A DNA stretch of 64,000 nt from contig NZ_FQYP01000003.1 in NCBI RefSeq assembly GCF_900141785.1, positions 1 through 64,000 on the forward strand, in the 5' to 3' direction. The stretch comes from Aquimarina spongiae. Its GTDB lineage: Bacteria > Bacteroidota > Bacteroidia > Flavobacteriales > Flavobacteriaceae. This document shows positions 8,469-19,135 of this stretch, piece after piece. Below the pieces are notes generated by a model that had not been told where the DNA came from, did not search any database, and worked only from the letters and a program-made list of their open reading frames with translations. The position numbers were made by a program, and so were the translations under genes. Each line of letters begins with the position of its first letter. Within the stretch, counting starts at the first letter, position 1.

Positions 8469-11400
8469 ATGAAATTTTTTAAAAAACTTATAGCCTGTAG
8501 CACCACGTTCTTACTAATGGTTTTTAATCCCTCTTTACATGCCCAAAACGATGTGCAAGTGGTTACTCAAGTACTCCCTCCCTATTCTCCCTATTTTTCG
8601 GACTACATATCGTATGAAAACCGTTTGGTAATTCAACTTATCAATACTGTGGACGCCAGTGGAGGTGGAATAACAAGAGATGTACGACTAACCGCAACCA
8701 TAACTGGAGACAATGGTGTGTCACTAGTATTACCACCAACTTTTATTCCTCCAGTCCCCATTTCGCTACCGCCTATGGGAGTAACCAGACTTACCGGTAT
8801 TCAACTACAGGATTATTGGGATATTAACGCCTGGAATGTCTCAGGAATATCTGCTTCAGAAATTATCTTGGGTAATGGGCTTCCTGAAGGAAATTATGAG
8901 TTATGTATACGAGTACTTGATTACAGCTCCGGGACTCCACTTTCCCTTCCTGCACCGAGCGGATGTAGTTTTTTCAATATCAATTCTATCGAACCTCCCA
9001 TTCTATTACAGCCATCGTGTGGAGTAACTCTGGATAGCAATACACCTCAAAACATTCTCTTTTCCTGGGCAGTGCCTGCTGGCACTAATCCATCCCAAGT
9101 AGAATATGAATTGGCCATAATAGAGCTTTTTAATAATATGGATCCCAATCAGGCTTTTTTATCCTTCGGGAACACTCCTTTTTTTCAAAAGACCGTACCC
9201 ATTAATGTATATAATTATACCCTTAGCGATCCTCCGCTTGAACCTGGACGGACTTATGCGTATAGAGTGACCGCTGTAAACAAACTAGGAAACCCCAGAC
9301 CTCTTAATTTTAGGAATGGAGGAAGCAGCGAGGTGTGTACTTTTACCTACGGTAAGAGCCCAGAAATTAATATCACTTCGACTACTCCTCAAAATACCGA
9401 CGTAGCCATTACACAAATTAATATTGATGGAGATGATGTATTAGCAAATCCCCAAAATCAAAATACGCCCCCTGATCCTGACGACTCCCCAAATTGTATC
9501 TCAGACTGTATACAATCAGTTCCACAAAATACTACCCTTATTTCAAATCTATCTCCCGGGGAAGAAGTTGGTTTAGGTAAATTTTTGATGGAGATAATCC
9601 AGGCACAACATAACGGTAATGATTTCTCTGGTACTGGAAAAATATATATTAACTTTTTACAAATTCCTATTCTGGTTACTTTCAACAATCTAAAAGTAAA
9701 TACAGATAAGATAGTTTATGCAGGAGCTGCTTATGCTAAAGCTGAACCAGGTTTACCCAATAATCTGGAATTCTTAACTAAGCAACTACAAATGCCGCAG
9801 GTTTCCGAAGCTGTTTTTGAAAATGCAATAACCTATATCGAAAACGAAGGGAGAAAAGTACATCTGCTATCGGGACAAAATCAAGCCTTTGGAGTTCCTA
9901 TTTCCTGGGAAAATGGTGCTAACACCCTCACATTTTTTGGGATGATCTTTACTCCTGAAAAAGCGCATATAAATTTAGCTACTGGTTTTGAAGTTTACCC
10001 ATCAAATAATGAAAATAATCATGTACTCCTTACTGGAAGTAATTGTCTAAGACCTAATGGATTTGGATCAACTGGAGAATTGCAACTTCAAAACACAGTT
10101 TCGATTCCGATTTCGAATGCACTTACGCATACTTTCAAACCAGAAACTTCGGTAGGCTATGATTGTTCCGGAATTAGTAATATTCACTTGAAAGGCACAT
10201 TAACTTTTGGAAGAAATATAGCATTGCCCTTAAATGAACAAGGAAACGTTATCGAAGGAAATGTAACTGCAGACTACGAAACCGACATTACTAACTTTCA
10301 TGATTGGACACTGGAGATTCCAAAGTTAAGTCACCCGTTTACCATTCCTGGTTTGGTAGGATTTTCTCTTGACGCCAATGCTATTATTATTGATCAATCC
10401 CTATCCACAACTCCAAATCCTATTAACAAGGATGCCTTTTGGAAAGGCGTATATGCCGAAAATATTTCGGTGCAATTCCCGGAGTTCTTTCAAATTAATG
10501 ATACTCCTATAGAAAAAGAAGTTAGTCATTTTATCCTCGACAAAAACGGGGTTTCAGGAAAAATTGGTCCTTTCAACAACTTAATTTCTATCAACGAAGG
10601 AGCTGTTGGGGGTTGGCCCATTTCTGTCGATACATTTTCTATTATTTTGGAGGATAGCAACTTGGATGGGGCAGAGATTACTGGTAACGTCAAACTTCCA
10701 ATCGCGGATACTGAGTTAGGTTACGAAGTACTTTTCACTCTGGGTGAAAATCCTGAAGACGGCTTCGACATGAAATTTGATATTGTCACCCAGGAAGCCT
10801 ACGCTGTACCGATGTGGTTTGCACAATTACACCTCGAAAAAGGGTCAGAAGTGAACATCATTAAAGAAGGGAATACCTGGAAACCTTCTGCAAATTTGCA
10901 TGGTGGTATCGAGATAGACTGGGGGGTTAATAATACTCCCGATGATAGTTTGGTGTCTTCTTTCCAACTTCCCGAAGTAAACTTTACCAATTTGACCATT
11001 ACTCCAGGGCAAAACAATATTCCAGATATCAACTTTGGTGAGTTAGGCATAACCAATGCACAAGCCACTATCGCAGACTTTAGTTTTGATCTTAATGATA
11101 TCAAAGTCATAAACGAACCCAACGGTGATCTCGGACTAACACTGGACATTTTTGTACACCTTGATGAAGGTGATTTCTCAGTCGGAGGCAGCACAGCTTT
11201 TACGATTTGGGGAGCATATAAAAACAAAAAGTACATCTATAAAAAAACCAAACTCAATAGAATATCATTAACTGATGTTGATATCAATATCGCTACTATA
11301 AATGGAAACCTCTACCTTTTTGAGAAAGATGAGGTATACGGAAATGGTTTTAAAGGTGATTTTGATGTAAAACTTAATCAAATGGACATGAATTTTGCAG

Positions 11401-14400
11401 CCCTTATGCAATTTGGATCCATTAAAACCCAACAAGAAAATTATCGCTATTTCTATACAGATTCGTATCTAAAAATAGGTGGGAGCGGGATCCCGATTCC
11501 TCCTACTCCATTTGCGGTGTATGGTGGAAGTGGTGGTTTTTGGGTAAATATGAATTTGGCCAATGAACCTGATTCAAATGCTCCTCACAAAACTATTGAT
11601 CAGTTAAAGCTGGATAAAGAAATGAACGATGATCTGGCCATATCGCTACCTGCTGGAAATACTCGTTTTGAAGAGGATAAAAAGATCCCGGCCCAAGGAG
11701 GTATTGGTTTTTCTCAATCTATCATAGTTGGTGTCAATAGTGCAGAAACGCTATTTAATGCAGATTTAGGCTTTTTGATGGACTTCAATCTCAATGGCAG
11801 TCTAAAAGGAGAAATGAAAATGTTTGGTGATGGATATATCGTACAAGAATTAGATGGCAACCGGGGATCTGCATTTATTAAAGGTGATGTAGACCTAACC
11901 ATTGGTTATTTGGGTGAAGAAGAAAAGAATAACATCTTTTTTGACAATACTTCTACAGTCACTATTGACCTTTTAGACGGTTTGGTTACCGGGCAAGGTA
12001 CTTTACACCTATACGCAGATAAAGATACCTGGTTTCATAAATTAGGGTATTGGCAGAAACAATATCAAGATTTCCCGTGGCAAGATAAAAAGCGTGTTCA
12101 TTTGAGCCTTGGTGAGTTTGAAGGGCTAGACACACAAGTGAACAACAACAATTTGGATACAGGATTATATAGCTATTTTATGTTTGGACCCGATATCCCA
12201 GGACTACCAGAAATGCCATTAGATGTTCGAAATAACAACCCAAAAAACTGGGAAATGAATAATGAGCGTTATCAGGTTTTTACTGGTCCTAACTCCAGTT
12301 CTGGGGTAGCACTAGGTAGTGGTTTACACCTGGATACCGATTTGGATTTTCTTATTTTTTATTTAAAAGCAAAACATATCTCCGGATTTGATTTTACCCT
12401 TCGGGATGAAACAGGACTATGTGCTGGAGATTTTGGGTTAAACGGTTGGTATGCCAGAGGGCAAGCCTATGGGTATTTTAAAGGAGAAGCCGGAGTGAAA
12501 TTAGATCTGTGGGTTTGGAAAGGGGAAGCAAAGCTTATGGAGCTGGAAGCTGTTGCTGCTTTGCAAGCAGGATTGCCAAATCCAATATATTTAAATGGGA
12601 ATGTGAATGTGAATGGACAAGTTCTAGAGGGCTTATTGGACTTTAATGTAGATTTTGAAGTTGAGCTTGGAGAAGAATGTAAAAATCCAACCAGTGGTCC
12701 ATTTGATGAATACCCTATAATCGCTGAAGTGCTACCAGAAGATCAGGAAGAAGATGTTGACATTTTACGTCAAATGGAGGTCTCCTTTAATTTTCCAAAT
12801 GGACCTTTTGAATACACCGAATTAGACAAGAAAGGGAAAAAAGTGACACGTGAGTTTCAATACAATGTAGACTATTTTACCTTAGAATGGTTTGATGAAG
12901 AAAGTAATACAAATAAATCCAAAGATTTCTTCCCTGCCTATCGAGAAGACGGATATTCTGCTACGTTTACAGATCTAGACTTCTATTTCCCTCCAAAAAC
13001 CACATTTACCTATAGCATAGGTGTCACTGGCTACGAATTGGTAGATGGTGAAAAAGAAGAACGAGTTAAAGAAACTAAAATCGGAACTTTTACTACGGGA
13101 GCTTTTCCTACTAAAATTACCAAAGAAAGTATTTGGTTTAGCACGCCATTTATAGGAGAAAATTACTTTATCCCCACTAACTTCCCTAAAGGATATATCA
13201 CATTGCCCGTGGTACTACCGCATTGGACAGATCCTAATTTTTGGTATGTAGATGCTTTTAAATTAGGAAATACTTACCAAGGTCCTATGGCGAGTGGAAC
13301 TTTTGAATTTATAGCAAGATTCATTGATGTAAAAAGTAAAGATTATTACGATATCCCCTATCAGATCAATAATGCTGATGCACAAGGTGTATACGGTGGT
13401 AAATTGGTATTTGATTTCCCGCAGCGACTAGAAACAGGTAAGATCTACGAACTACAGCTTATGGTTATTTACACCCCCTCTATTAATAATTATGTTGCAA
13501 CATCTAACTCGGAAGACACCTATAAAAATGTACTCTTGGGCGGATCTGGACAGCAAAATGGAGGTAATAATAATGGACAAGGTTATCAAGTATTGCAAGC
13601 CAATCTTAATTTTAATAACAACAATATCCTTAATGCCAATTTTGTAACTCCAAAACCCAAACCCAATCTGGTTTTTCAAAATTCTTTGGCAAACGCCAAT
13701 AGCGGTAATCAAAACTTAGCTATCAAAAGAAAACATAGAGCTTTGCTAGGTGCTACAAAAACCTCAAATAAAGTAGAGTGGCCCATATTTGAAGGATTTA
13801 AATTTCATTTTAAAACCAGCAAATATAAAAGCCTATCACAAAAAATGGGTAACATCACTTACGAAACTACTAAAGTGGAACAATTCCCAAGCAATGTGGC
13901 AAATATTACAGATAATTCCCTAAAACCTTTAACTATTAATTTACCTATTATAGTACTTGAATGTGATGAAAATTTTGATGAAAAGACCTTATTCCCAGAA
14001 AAAGAAACTAAAATCGGATTTTTAAATAATAAGCTAACGGTACTAAGCTTTCAAAAACCACCACTTATTGAGCTAGCAAAACAAGCAACTTTTACAGGTA
14101 CCAGTATTCAATGGGGTGTTGGCAACCAGCAATATCCTGAATTAAGGAACAATTTCTGGAAAGCATATCCTGGATACAATGCCACAGCCTTAAAAACGAA
14201 CTACCATGTACCACAGAATCAAAGTGATTGGGCTCTGGTGTTGGAAACTAATGATTACACCTATCCATCAGAAGATTATTGGAGTCAACTATTACCCAGT
14301 CGTACGAACAACTCGATTTGGGGTGCAAACCGATATTTTGATAATGCTTTATACGAACCTTTTAATGATAGGCACTATCCCAATGTTGATGATGTCTTAT

Positions 14401-14897
14401 CCCTCAAAAAAGAAGAGCCTTTGTTGGCGTTGTACGCAGGGAACTACACCATAAAAAACATATATCATCAGGGGAAAAAAGTAGGTTTTACTACTACCCC
14501 TTTGAACTACAGCCCTCCAAATAACAATAATGGAGGTATGTGGATTCAAAATAATCAATGGCAAAACCAAAATCCACCATCTAAAAATGCATTTTTTGCA
14601 GTTGTAGATTACACAGAGTGGTTAGCCATACAGGATTGGCACAGATTTAAACGACACCTTTATAGAATAAACAATGAAGAAATCCAATTTAATGATGTTC
14701 AAGCAGATTATGATAGTAATATGCAGTTCTTGGAAGTAAGAGAAGGGGTTTCTGAATGGATATTAGAAAAAATGCCCTATTGGCAACATAGACGTACTAG
14801 CGGTTCACCTTCATTTAAAATTAAAAAATATGGTGGAGGTGCTACCATAGAACGAACATATACTGTGCCCGCAGATTTAAATAAAAACATCAATTAA
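8469..14897 (+). CDS. giant TANFOR-domain-like surface protein, 2142 residues
   Basis: The frame is open from 8412, but the start is placed at 8469 because MKFFKKLIACSTTFLLMVF begins a proper signal peptide (cleavage near HAQ) and removes overlap with the barrel gene. After it comes a segment of about 160 residues with PPYSPYFSDY, a following LxGIQLQDY stretch and LPEGNYELCIRVLDY. This resembles my memory of the TANFOR domain first noted in Tannerella forsythia. A fibronectin-III-like module (about 190-290) follows, then over 1000 residues of beta-rich, Gly/Asn-rich repeats-by-style without exact repeats. An Ig-like bacterial domain sits near residue 1417 (EVLPEDQEEDVD). No T9SS tail or LPXTG is present. 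It is probably a large exported envelope or surface scaffold. The domain name is from memory and unverified; exported giant protein is secure. Confidence 0.8.
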   Translation: MKFFKKLIACSTTFLLMVFNPSLHAQNDVQVVTQVLPPYSPYFSDYISYENRLVIQLINTVDASGGGITRDVRLTATITGDNGVSLVLPPTFIPPVPISLPPMGVTRLTGIQLQDYWDINAWNVSGISASEIILGNGLPEGNYELCIRVLDYSSGTPLSLPAPSGCSFFNINSIEPPILLQPSCGVTLDSNTPQNILFSWAVPAGTNPSQVEYELAIIELFNNMDPNQAFLSFGNTPFFQKTVPINVYNYTLSDPPLEPGRTYAYRVTAVNKLGNPRPLNFRNGGSSEVCTFTYGKSPEINITSTTPQNTDVAITQINIDGDDVLANPQNQNTPPDPDDSPNCISDCIQSVPQNTTLISNLSPGEEVGLGKFLMEIIQAQHNGNDFSGTGKIYINFLQIPILVTFNNLKVNTDKIVYAGAAYAKAEPGLPNNLEFLTKQLQMPQVSEAVFENAITYIENEGRKVHLLSGQNQAFGVPISWENGANTLTFFGMIFTPEKAHINLATGFEVYPSNNENNHVLLTGSNCLRPNGFGSTGELQLQNTVSIPISNALTHTFKPETSVGYDCSGISNIHLKGTLTFGRNIALPLNEQGNVIEGNVTADYETDITNFHDWTLEIPKLSHPFTIPGLVGFSLDANAIIIDQSLSTTPNPINKDAFWKGVYAENISVQFPEFFQINDTPIEKEVSHFILDKNGVSGKIGPFNNLISINEGAVGGWPISVDTFSIILEDSNLDGAEITGNVKLPIADTELGYEVLFTLGENPEDGFDMKFDIVTQEAYAVPMWFAQLHLEKGSEVNIIKEGNTWKPSANLHGGIEIDWGVNNTPDDSLVSSFQLPEVNFTNLTITPGQNNIPDINFGELGITNAQATIADFSFDLNDIKVINEPNGDLGLTLDIFVHLDEGDFSVGGSTAFTIWGAYKNKKYIYKKTKLNRISLTDVDINIATINGNLYLFEKDEVYGNGFKGDFDVKLNQMDMNFAALMQFGSIKTQQENYRYFYTDSYLKIGGSGIPIPPTPFAVYGGSGGFWVNMNLANEPDSNAPHKTIDQLKLDKEMNDDLAISLPAGNTRFEEDKKIPAQGGIGFSQSIIVGVNSAETLFNADLGFLMDFNLNGSLKGEMKMFGDGYIVQELDGNRGSAFIKGDVDLTIGYLGEEEKNNIFFDNTSTVTIDLLDGLVTGQGTLHLYADKDTWFHKLGYWQKQYQDFPWQDKKRVHLSLGEFEGLDTQVNNNNLDTGLYSYFMFGPDIPGLPEMPLDVRNNNPKNWEMNNERYQVFTGPNSSSGVALGSGLHLDTDLDFLIFYLKAKHISGFDFTLRDETGLCAGDFGLNGWYARGQAYGYFKGEAGVKLDLWVWKGEAKLMELEAVAALQAGLPNPIYLNGNVNVNGQVLEGLLDFNVDFEVELGEECKNPTSGPFDEYPIIAEVLPEDQEEDVDILRQMEVSFNFPNGPFEYTELDKKGKKVTREFQYNVDYFTLEWFDEESNTNKSKDFFPAYREDGYSATFTDLDFYFPPKTTFTYSIGVTGYELVDGEKEERVKETKIGTFTTGAFPTKITKESIWFSTPFIGENYFIPTNFPKGYITLPVVLPHWTDPNFWYVDAFKLGNTYQGPMASGTFEFIARFIDVKSKDYYDIPYQINNADAQGVYGGKLVFDFPQRLETGKIYELQLMVIYTPSINNYVATSNSEDTYKNVLLGGSGQQNGGNNNGQGYQVLQANLNFNNNNILNANFVTPKPKPNLVFQNSLANANSGNQNLAIKRKHRALLGATKTSNKVEWPIFEGFKFHFKTSKYKSLSQKMGNITYETTKVEQFPSNVANITDNSLKPLTINLPIIVLECDENFDEKTLFPEKETKIGFLNNKLTVLSFQKPPLIELAKQATFTGTSIQWGVGNQQYPELRNNFWKAYPGYNATALKTNYHVPQNQSDWALVLETNDYTYPSEDYWSQLLPSRTNNSIWGANRYFDNALYEPFNDRHYPNVDDVLSLKKEEPLLALYAGNYTIKNIYHQGKKVGFTTTPLNYSPPNNNNGGMWIQNNQWQNQNPPSKNAFFAVVDYTEWLAIQDWHRFKRHLYRINNEEIQFNDVQADYDSNMQFLEVREGVSEWILEKMPYWQHRRTSGSPSFKIKKYGGGATIERTYTVPADLNKNIN

Positions 14898-14908
14898 AGA
14901 ATAAGCTT

Positions 14909-16957
14909 ATGAAACGATTAACCCATATTATTATAGGTATTCTAATTTGCACTAGCTTACAACTTGCTTATTCGCAAAATAATAATGCTTCTCAAAAAAT
15001 GGTTCTAAAAACAAGAGCTTATCAAGACAGCATTGTACTGCGCTGGGTACCTAAAGATTTAAAAGCATGGCATGACATCAATGAGAACGGAATTACAGTT
15101 TTACGTACCAATATGGCTACTGATAAAAAGGAAATACTAACATTGCGACCATTGCTTCCCTACACCTTATCTACCTGGAAAACCAAAACAGATACTACCA
15201 ATATTTTTGTAGCCACAGCCGCACAGTGCCTTTTGGGCAAAACCAAAGTGACTTCAACAATTGCAGACAGTCATTTTAGTATGCGCTTATTGGCTTCAAA
15301 AGAGCAGAATAACACTCTGGCGTTTGCTGCTTACAGTGCCGATTTTTCAACACAAGCTGCAGATGGGCTTGCTTTCCGTTTTGTTGATACTTCAGTAAAA
15401 AGCAATAACAGTTATAATTACGAATTGCAAGTAGCAGGAAAGACCGTTTCTAACAAAGCATTTCAAAGATCAAAAGATATTTGGAAACCCAATAAAGTTA
15501 GTAATGTTCGAATAGAAACTAAAGAAGGAGCAATACATATTTATTGGTCAAAAGCCAGAAATAATTCACTATTCTCTGGATATTATATCGAGCGTGCGAC
15601 TGAAGGGAAGAATTTTAATCGAGTATCAAGCTCTATTATAAAGGCTACCTCTCAAGCAACCTATACACAACAACAATCTTACGCAGATATAGATGTAAAG
15701 GTTGGGGTTACCTATAGTTACCGAATTATTGGAGTAACTTCTTTTGGCGATTACGGGTTATATTCTGAAATTGTATCTGCAACACCTAAGCCCAAAATGA
15801 TGATTGCAACCATAGATAACTTGAAGGTTGCCGCTTCAAATGATACCACATTCCTCTTGAGTTGGAAGGAACCTGAGCTCCAAGAGCATACAAAAGGCTA
15901 TCACATTACAAGAAATGATACCAAGGAAGGACGTTACGAAAGAGTTTCTACTTCAATTTTACCTGTTGGTACTACTTCTTTTACGGATACACCTCCCAAT
16001 ACACAACGAGCTTATTTTTACAAAGTGATAAGTGAAGGAAAAGACGGAAAACTACTAGAATCTTCATCTTCTGCGGGAATGTTGACCGATGGCAAAGCTC
16101 CAGCAAGGCCAAAAGGATTAACGGGCACCATAGATTCTTTGGGTGTAGTCGCTATCTCATGGGAATTTGGTGAAGAAAAAGACCTAAAAGGGTATCGAGT
16201 TTACAGAACCGATGATCCCCAACAAGAATTTCGGCAGCTCACAAAAACCCCTGTTCCTGGCAATTATTACAGTGATACATTGGCATTGGCATCTCTAAAA
16301 GAGAATGTATACTACAAAATTGCTGCATTTGATTATAATTATAATCCTTCAGAACATTCAGAACTATTAGTGTTGAAACGACCAGATTTTGTAAAGCCAA
16401 TTGCTCCAAAAATAGTGAAGGTTAGTAAAGAAAACGGTGCAATTCAAATACGATGGAAAGAAAGCCCCAGTAAAGATGTAGTTACATATCGTTTGTATCG
16501 CAAAACATATGGACAAAAGGATGAGGAGGTCATAGCAGAGATCTCATCAAATACATCAAGTTATACTGATGACAATACAACCTCTAATACTACCTATCTC
16601 TATAAACTTAAGGCTATTGATCAAAACAAAAATGAGAGTATCTTTGGAAACGTTGTTTCATACAACAATACTTCTCAAACCTTAGAAACCCCTTTACTTG
16701 GAGGTAGATTCAACAAAAAAACTAAATGCTTTGATCTCAATTGGAGCTCTTCTGGGAATAGCGCTATCAAAACACTAATTTTCAGAAATGACGGTAATGG
16801 TTTTACCTTGTATCAAACCATAAATACCGGAAACACCAATTTTTCTGATACTTCTTTTTTTGAAACCAAAAAAGGCTATCAGTATCGGATTCAATGGGCG
16901 GATTCGTTTGGAAATGAATCCCCAATTAGTAATATTATAAGTATCACTTTTAAGTAA
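14909..16957 (+). CDS. fibronectin type III repeat protein
   Basis: 682 residues, starting 11 nt after the giant gene, so almost certainly cotranscribed. Signal peptide 1-22 (ending AYSQ). After a unique N-terminal region (about 25-185) there are about five FnIII-like modules (roughly 190-290, 300-395, 395-490, 495-590 and 600-682). They show the usual signatures: a W in the B strand (AISWEF, IQIRWKES), GYRVYR or TYRLYRK in the middle and YKIAAFD or YKLKAID near the end. It ends without a sorting signal. It is likely an envelope or surface adhesion/scaffold partner of the preceding protein. No catalytic motif was seen. Confidence 0.88.
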   Translation: MKRLTHIIIGILICTSLQLAYSQNNNASQKMVLKTRAYQDSIVLRWVPKDLKAWHDINENGITVLRTNMATDKKEILTLRPLLPYTLSTWKTKTDTTNIFVATAAQCLLGKTKVTSTIADSHFSMRLLASKEQNNTLAFAAYSADFSTQAADGLAFRFVDTSVKSNNSYNYELQVAGKTVSNKAFQRSKDIWKPNKVSNVRIETKEGAIHIYWSKARNNSLFSGYYIERATEGKNFNRVSSSIIKATSQATYTQQQSYADIDVKVGVTYSYRIIGVTSFGDYGLYSEIVSATPKPKMMIATIDNLKVAASNDTTFLLSWKEPELQEHTKGYHITRNDTKEGRYERVSTSILPVGTTSFTDTPPNTQRAYFYKVISEGKDGKLLESSSSAGMLTDGKAPARPKGLTGTIDSLGVVAISWEFGEEKDLKGYRVYRTDDPQQEFRQLTKTPVPGNYYSDTLALASLKENVYYKIAAFDYNYNPSEHSELLVLKRPDFVKPIAPKIVKVSKENGAIQIRWKESPSKDVVTYRLYRKTYGQKDEEVIAEISSNTSSYTDDNTTSNTTYLYKLKAIDQNKNESIFGNVVSYNNTSQTLETPLLGGRFNKKTKCFDLNWSSSGNSAIKTLIFRNDGNGFTLYQTINTGNTNFSDTSFFETKKGYQYRIQWADSFGNESPISNIISITFK

Positions 16958-16984
16958 ATCTTTGTTTCTTTATCTTTAGAGAGG

Positions 16985-18319
16985 ATGTTACTACTTGATT
17001 TGTATATACATGAAGAGTCGTCATTTCAGTTTCCTGTTCATTTATTTCTAGGAACCAGTTTCGCCTTTCTGATATGTTCTATTGCGATATATGCTGTAAA
17101 CAAAAAGTCAGAATTCCTATGGTACGCAGGTTATCTCCTCTGCGTAATAGTATATTTTTCTCATAAAAGTGATTTTATTCTGGCAATGATTTATGAGAAT
17201 CAGGATTCATTAGTTGCACATATAGTTAACGACACCTCGCAAATGAGTATCAACCTATGCTATCTTCTTTTTTCTATGGCATATTTGAATACAAAAAAGG
17301 ACTATACGAAGTTTCATAAGTTTCTTCAAGTAGTTGCAATCGCTATGATTATTTTCATGAGTATGCATACTATCTTACGATTAACAGGTAATTCGCATGC
17401 AAATCAGATACAATTGTTAAATATACAGCGATTAGTATTGTCCCTTTTTGTCATTTTTAACACCTTTTATCTTTTTCGTTATGGAAAAAACAAATTGGTT
17501 TATTTTGTCATTGCAGCATCTTTACTGTATGCCGGTGGAGCCATTGTAACCTGGCTTACCAGGGATTTTCATTTTATGGTTTATGGAGTTGGTCTTGAGA
17601 ATTTTGTTTTCTCTTTTGGTTTGGGATACAAAATTAAAAAACTCAGTTTTGAAAAATCTGAAGCAGAACGTTATGCATTACGAAATGAAATTCATTCGTT
17701 GAGAGCACAGATGAATCCACATTTTATCTTTAATTCATTAAATTCGATACAAGGTTTTATTTTAAAAGACAAAAAGAAGGAATCTATTAAATACCTGACC
17801 AGCTTCTCTACCCTTTTACGTAAAATTTTGGACACTTCGGAAAATGGAGTAATCTCACTAGAACAAGAGATCGAATTGCTAAAACGCTATCTAGAACTGG
17901 AAAGCCTTCGTTTTGATGGTAGTTTTAAGTACGATTTTGATGTTGATCCAGGTTTGGATATTTATAACATTGAAATTCCTATTTTATTGGTACAACCTTA
18001 TATCGAAAATGCCATTATTCATGGCCTAGCGCCCAAAAAAGAAGGAGACAAAACAATGAAAATTTCATTTATTGATGCAGATGAGTTTATTACTTGTTCT
18101 ATTAAGGATAGCGGTATTGGTCGTGAGGCCTCATATAAGTTGCAACAAACCAAGAGCATCTACCGAAAATCCAAAGGGATGTCACTTACACAAAAACGAC
18201 TAGAATTGATCAGCAAACATAAGGACAAAATGAATACTTATGTACATGTGGACGATCTTTATACCCAAGATGGGAAAGCGAATGGGACCAAAGTAACGAT
18301 CAAAATTTATAAGAACTGA
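16985..18319 (+). CDS. LytS-like sensor histidine kinase
   Basis: 444 residues. About seven hydrophobic segments lie between residues 15 and 215, forming a membrane sensor without a recognisable extracellular ligand domain. The His_kinase (PF06580-type) region begins near 235: EIHSLRAQMNPHFIFNSLNS, with phospho-acceptor H246. An N box follows in LLVQPYIENAIIHGL and a G box in DSGIGREA. It ends 2 nt before the LytTR regulator start, so the two form a translationally close pair. It starts 27 nt after the FnIII gene, linking sensing to the surface-protein genes. Expected reaction: ATP-dependent autophosphorylation and transfer to the partner regulator. Confidence 0.92.
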   Translation: MLLLDLYIHEESSFQFPVHLFLGTSFAFLICSIAIYAVNKKSEFLWYAGYLLCVIVYFSHKSDFILAMIYENQDSLVAHIVNDTSQMSINLCYLLFSMAYLNTKKDYTKFHKFLQVVAIAMIIFMSMHTILRLTGNSHANQIQLLNIQRLVLSLFVIFNTFYLFRYGKNKLVYFVIAASLLYAGGAIVTWLTRDFHFMVYGVGLENFVFSFGLGYKIKKLSFEKSEAERYALRNEIHSLRAQMNPHFIFNSLNSIQGFILKDKKKESIKYLTSFSTLLRKILDTSENGVISLEQEIELLKRYLELESLRFDGSFKYDFDVDPGLDIYNIEIPILLVQPYIENAIIHGLAPKKEGDKTMKISFIDADEFITCSIKDSGIGREASYKLQQTKSIYRKSKGMSLTQKRLELISKHKDKMNTYVHVDDLYTQDGKANGTKVTIKIYKN

Positions 18320-18321
18320 GT

Positions 18322-19077
18322 ATGGAGTTACATGTTGTTATCATAGAAGATGAAAAGAATAGTCTGGATACCCTATCTCATCTGTTATTAGATTTTTGCG
18401 AGAGTGTTACCATTTTGGGGAGTGCCAACAATGTTAATGAAGGGATCTCTCTCATCAAGGAAACCAATCCTGATCTGGTTTTTTTGGATATTGAGCTGCA
18501 TTCGGGAACTGGCTTTGACATTCTTCAAAAACTTGATCATATTGCTTTTGAAGTGATATTTACCACTGCTTTTGAACAATATGCGATAAAAGCCATAAAG
18601 TTCAGTTCTGTAGACTATTTACTCAAACCCATTGATCTGGATGAATTACAAAGTGCTTTGTCAAAGGTGCGTAGTAGAAAAGGAGATAAAGCGTACATCC
18701 AACAAGTGCAAAATTTGGTTAAAAATCTCGAAATACAAGATGTAACCAACAAAAAGATATGTTTATCCACTCACGAAGGAATCGAATTTGTAAAAGTATT
18801 AGATATTAGATATTGCAAAGCCAATGGGTCCTATACCTTGTTTTCTATAAAAGGACAATCGGATCAATTGGTGAGTAAAAACCTAAAAGAATTTGAAATG
18901 CTTTTGCAGGAGTACGACTTTATGAGGGTACACAACAGCTACCTCATCAATTTAAGAGAGGTAAAAAAATACATCAAATCCGAAGGTGGGTATATCATCA
19001 TGAATAACGGAGATCATATCAACCTTTCGCCTAGAAAAAAAGAGTTGTTCCTAGAGCGTATTGTAAATCTCCGTTAA
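18322..19077 (+). CDS. LytTR family response regulator
   Basis: 251 residues. The receiver domain (1-125) has acidic residues in IIEDEK, phospho-acceptor D56 in VFLDIEL, the TT pair in IFTTAFE and the conserved Lys in LLKPIDL. The LytTR DNA-binding domain (about 150-250) has typical features such as RYCKANGSYT and FMRVHNSYLINL. It is the partner of the kinase immediately upstream (2-nt gap) and last gene of the 6800-19077 unit. It probably regulates this operon or related surface genes by binding direct repeats, but I did not find a clear LytTR repeat pair upstream of 6800. Confidence 0.93.
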   Translation: MELHVVIIEDEKNSLDTLSHLLLDFCESVTILGSANNVNEGISLIKETNPDLVFLDIELHSGTGFDILQKLDHIAFEVIFTTAFEQYAIKAIKFSSVDYLLKPIDLDELQSALSKVRSRKGDKAYIQQVQNLVKNLEIQDVTNKKICLSTHEGIEFVKVLDIRYCKANGSYTLFSIKGQSDQLVSKNLKEFEMLLQEYDFMRVHNSYLINLREVKKYIKSEGGYIIMNNGDHINLSPRKKELFLERIVNLR

Positions 19078-19135
19078 TACCTCGACATTCACATTCTGCT
19101 GCCAAAAGAGTTCAGCACTGTACTACTTGCCGCAT

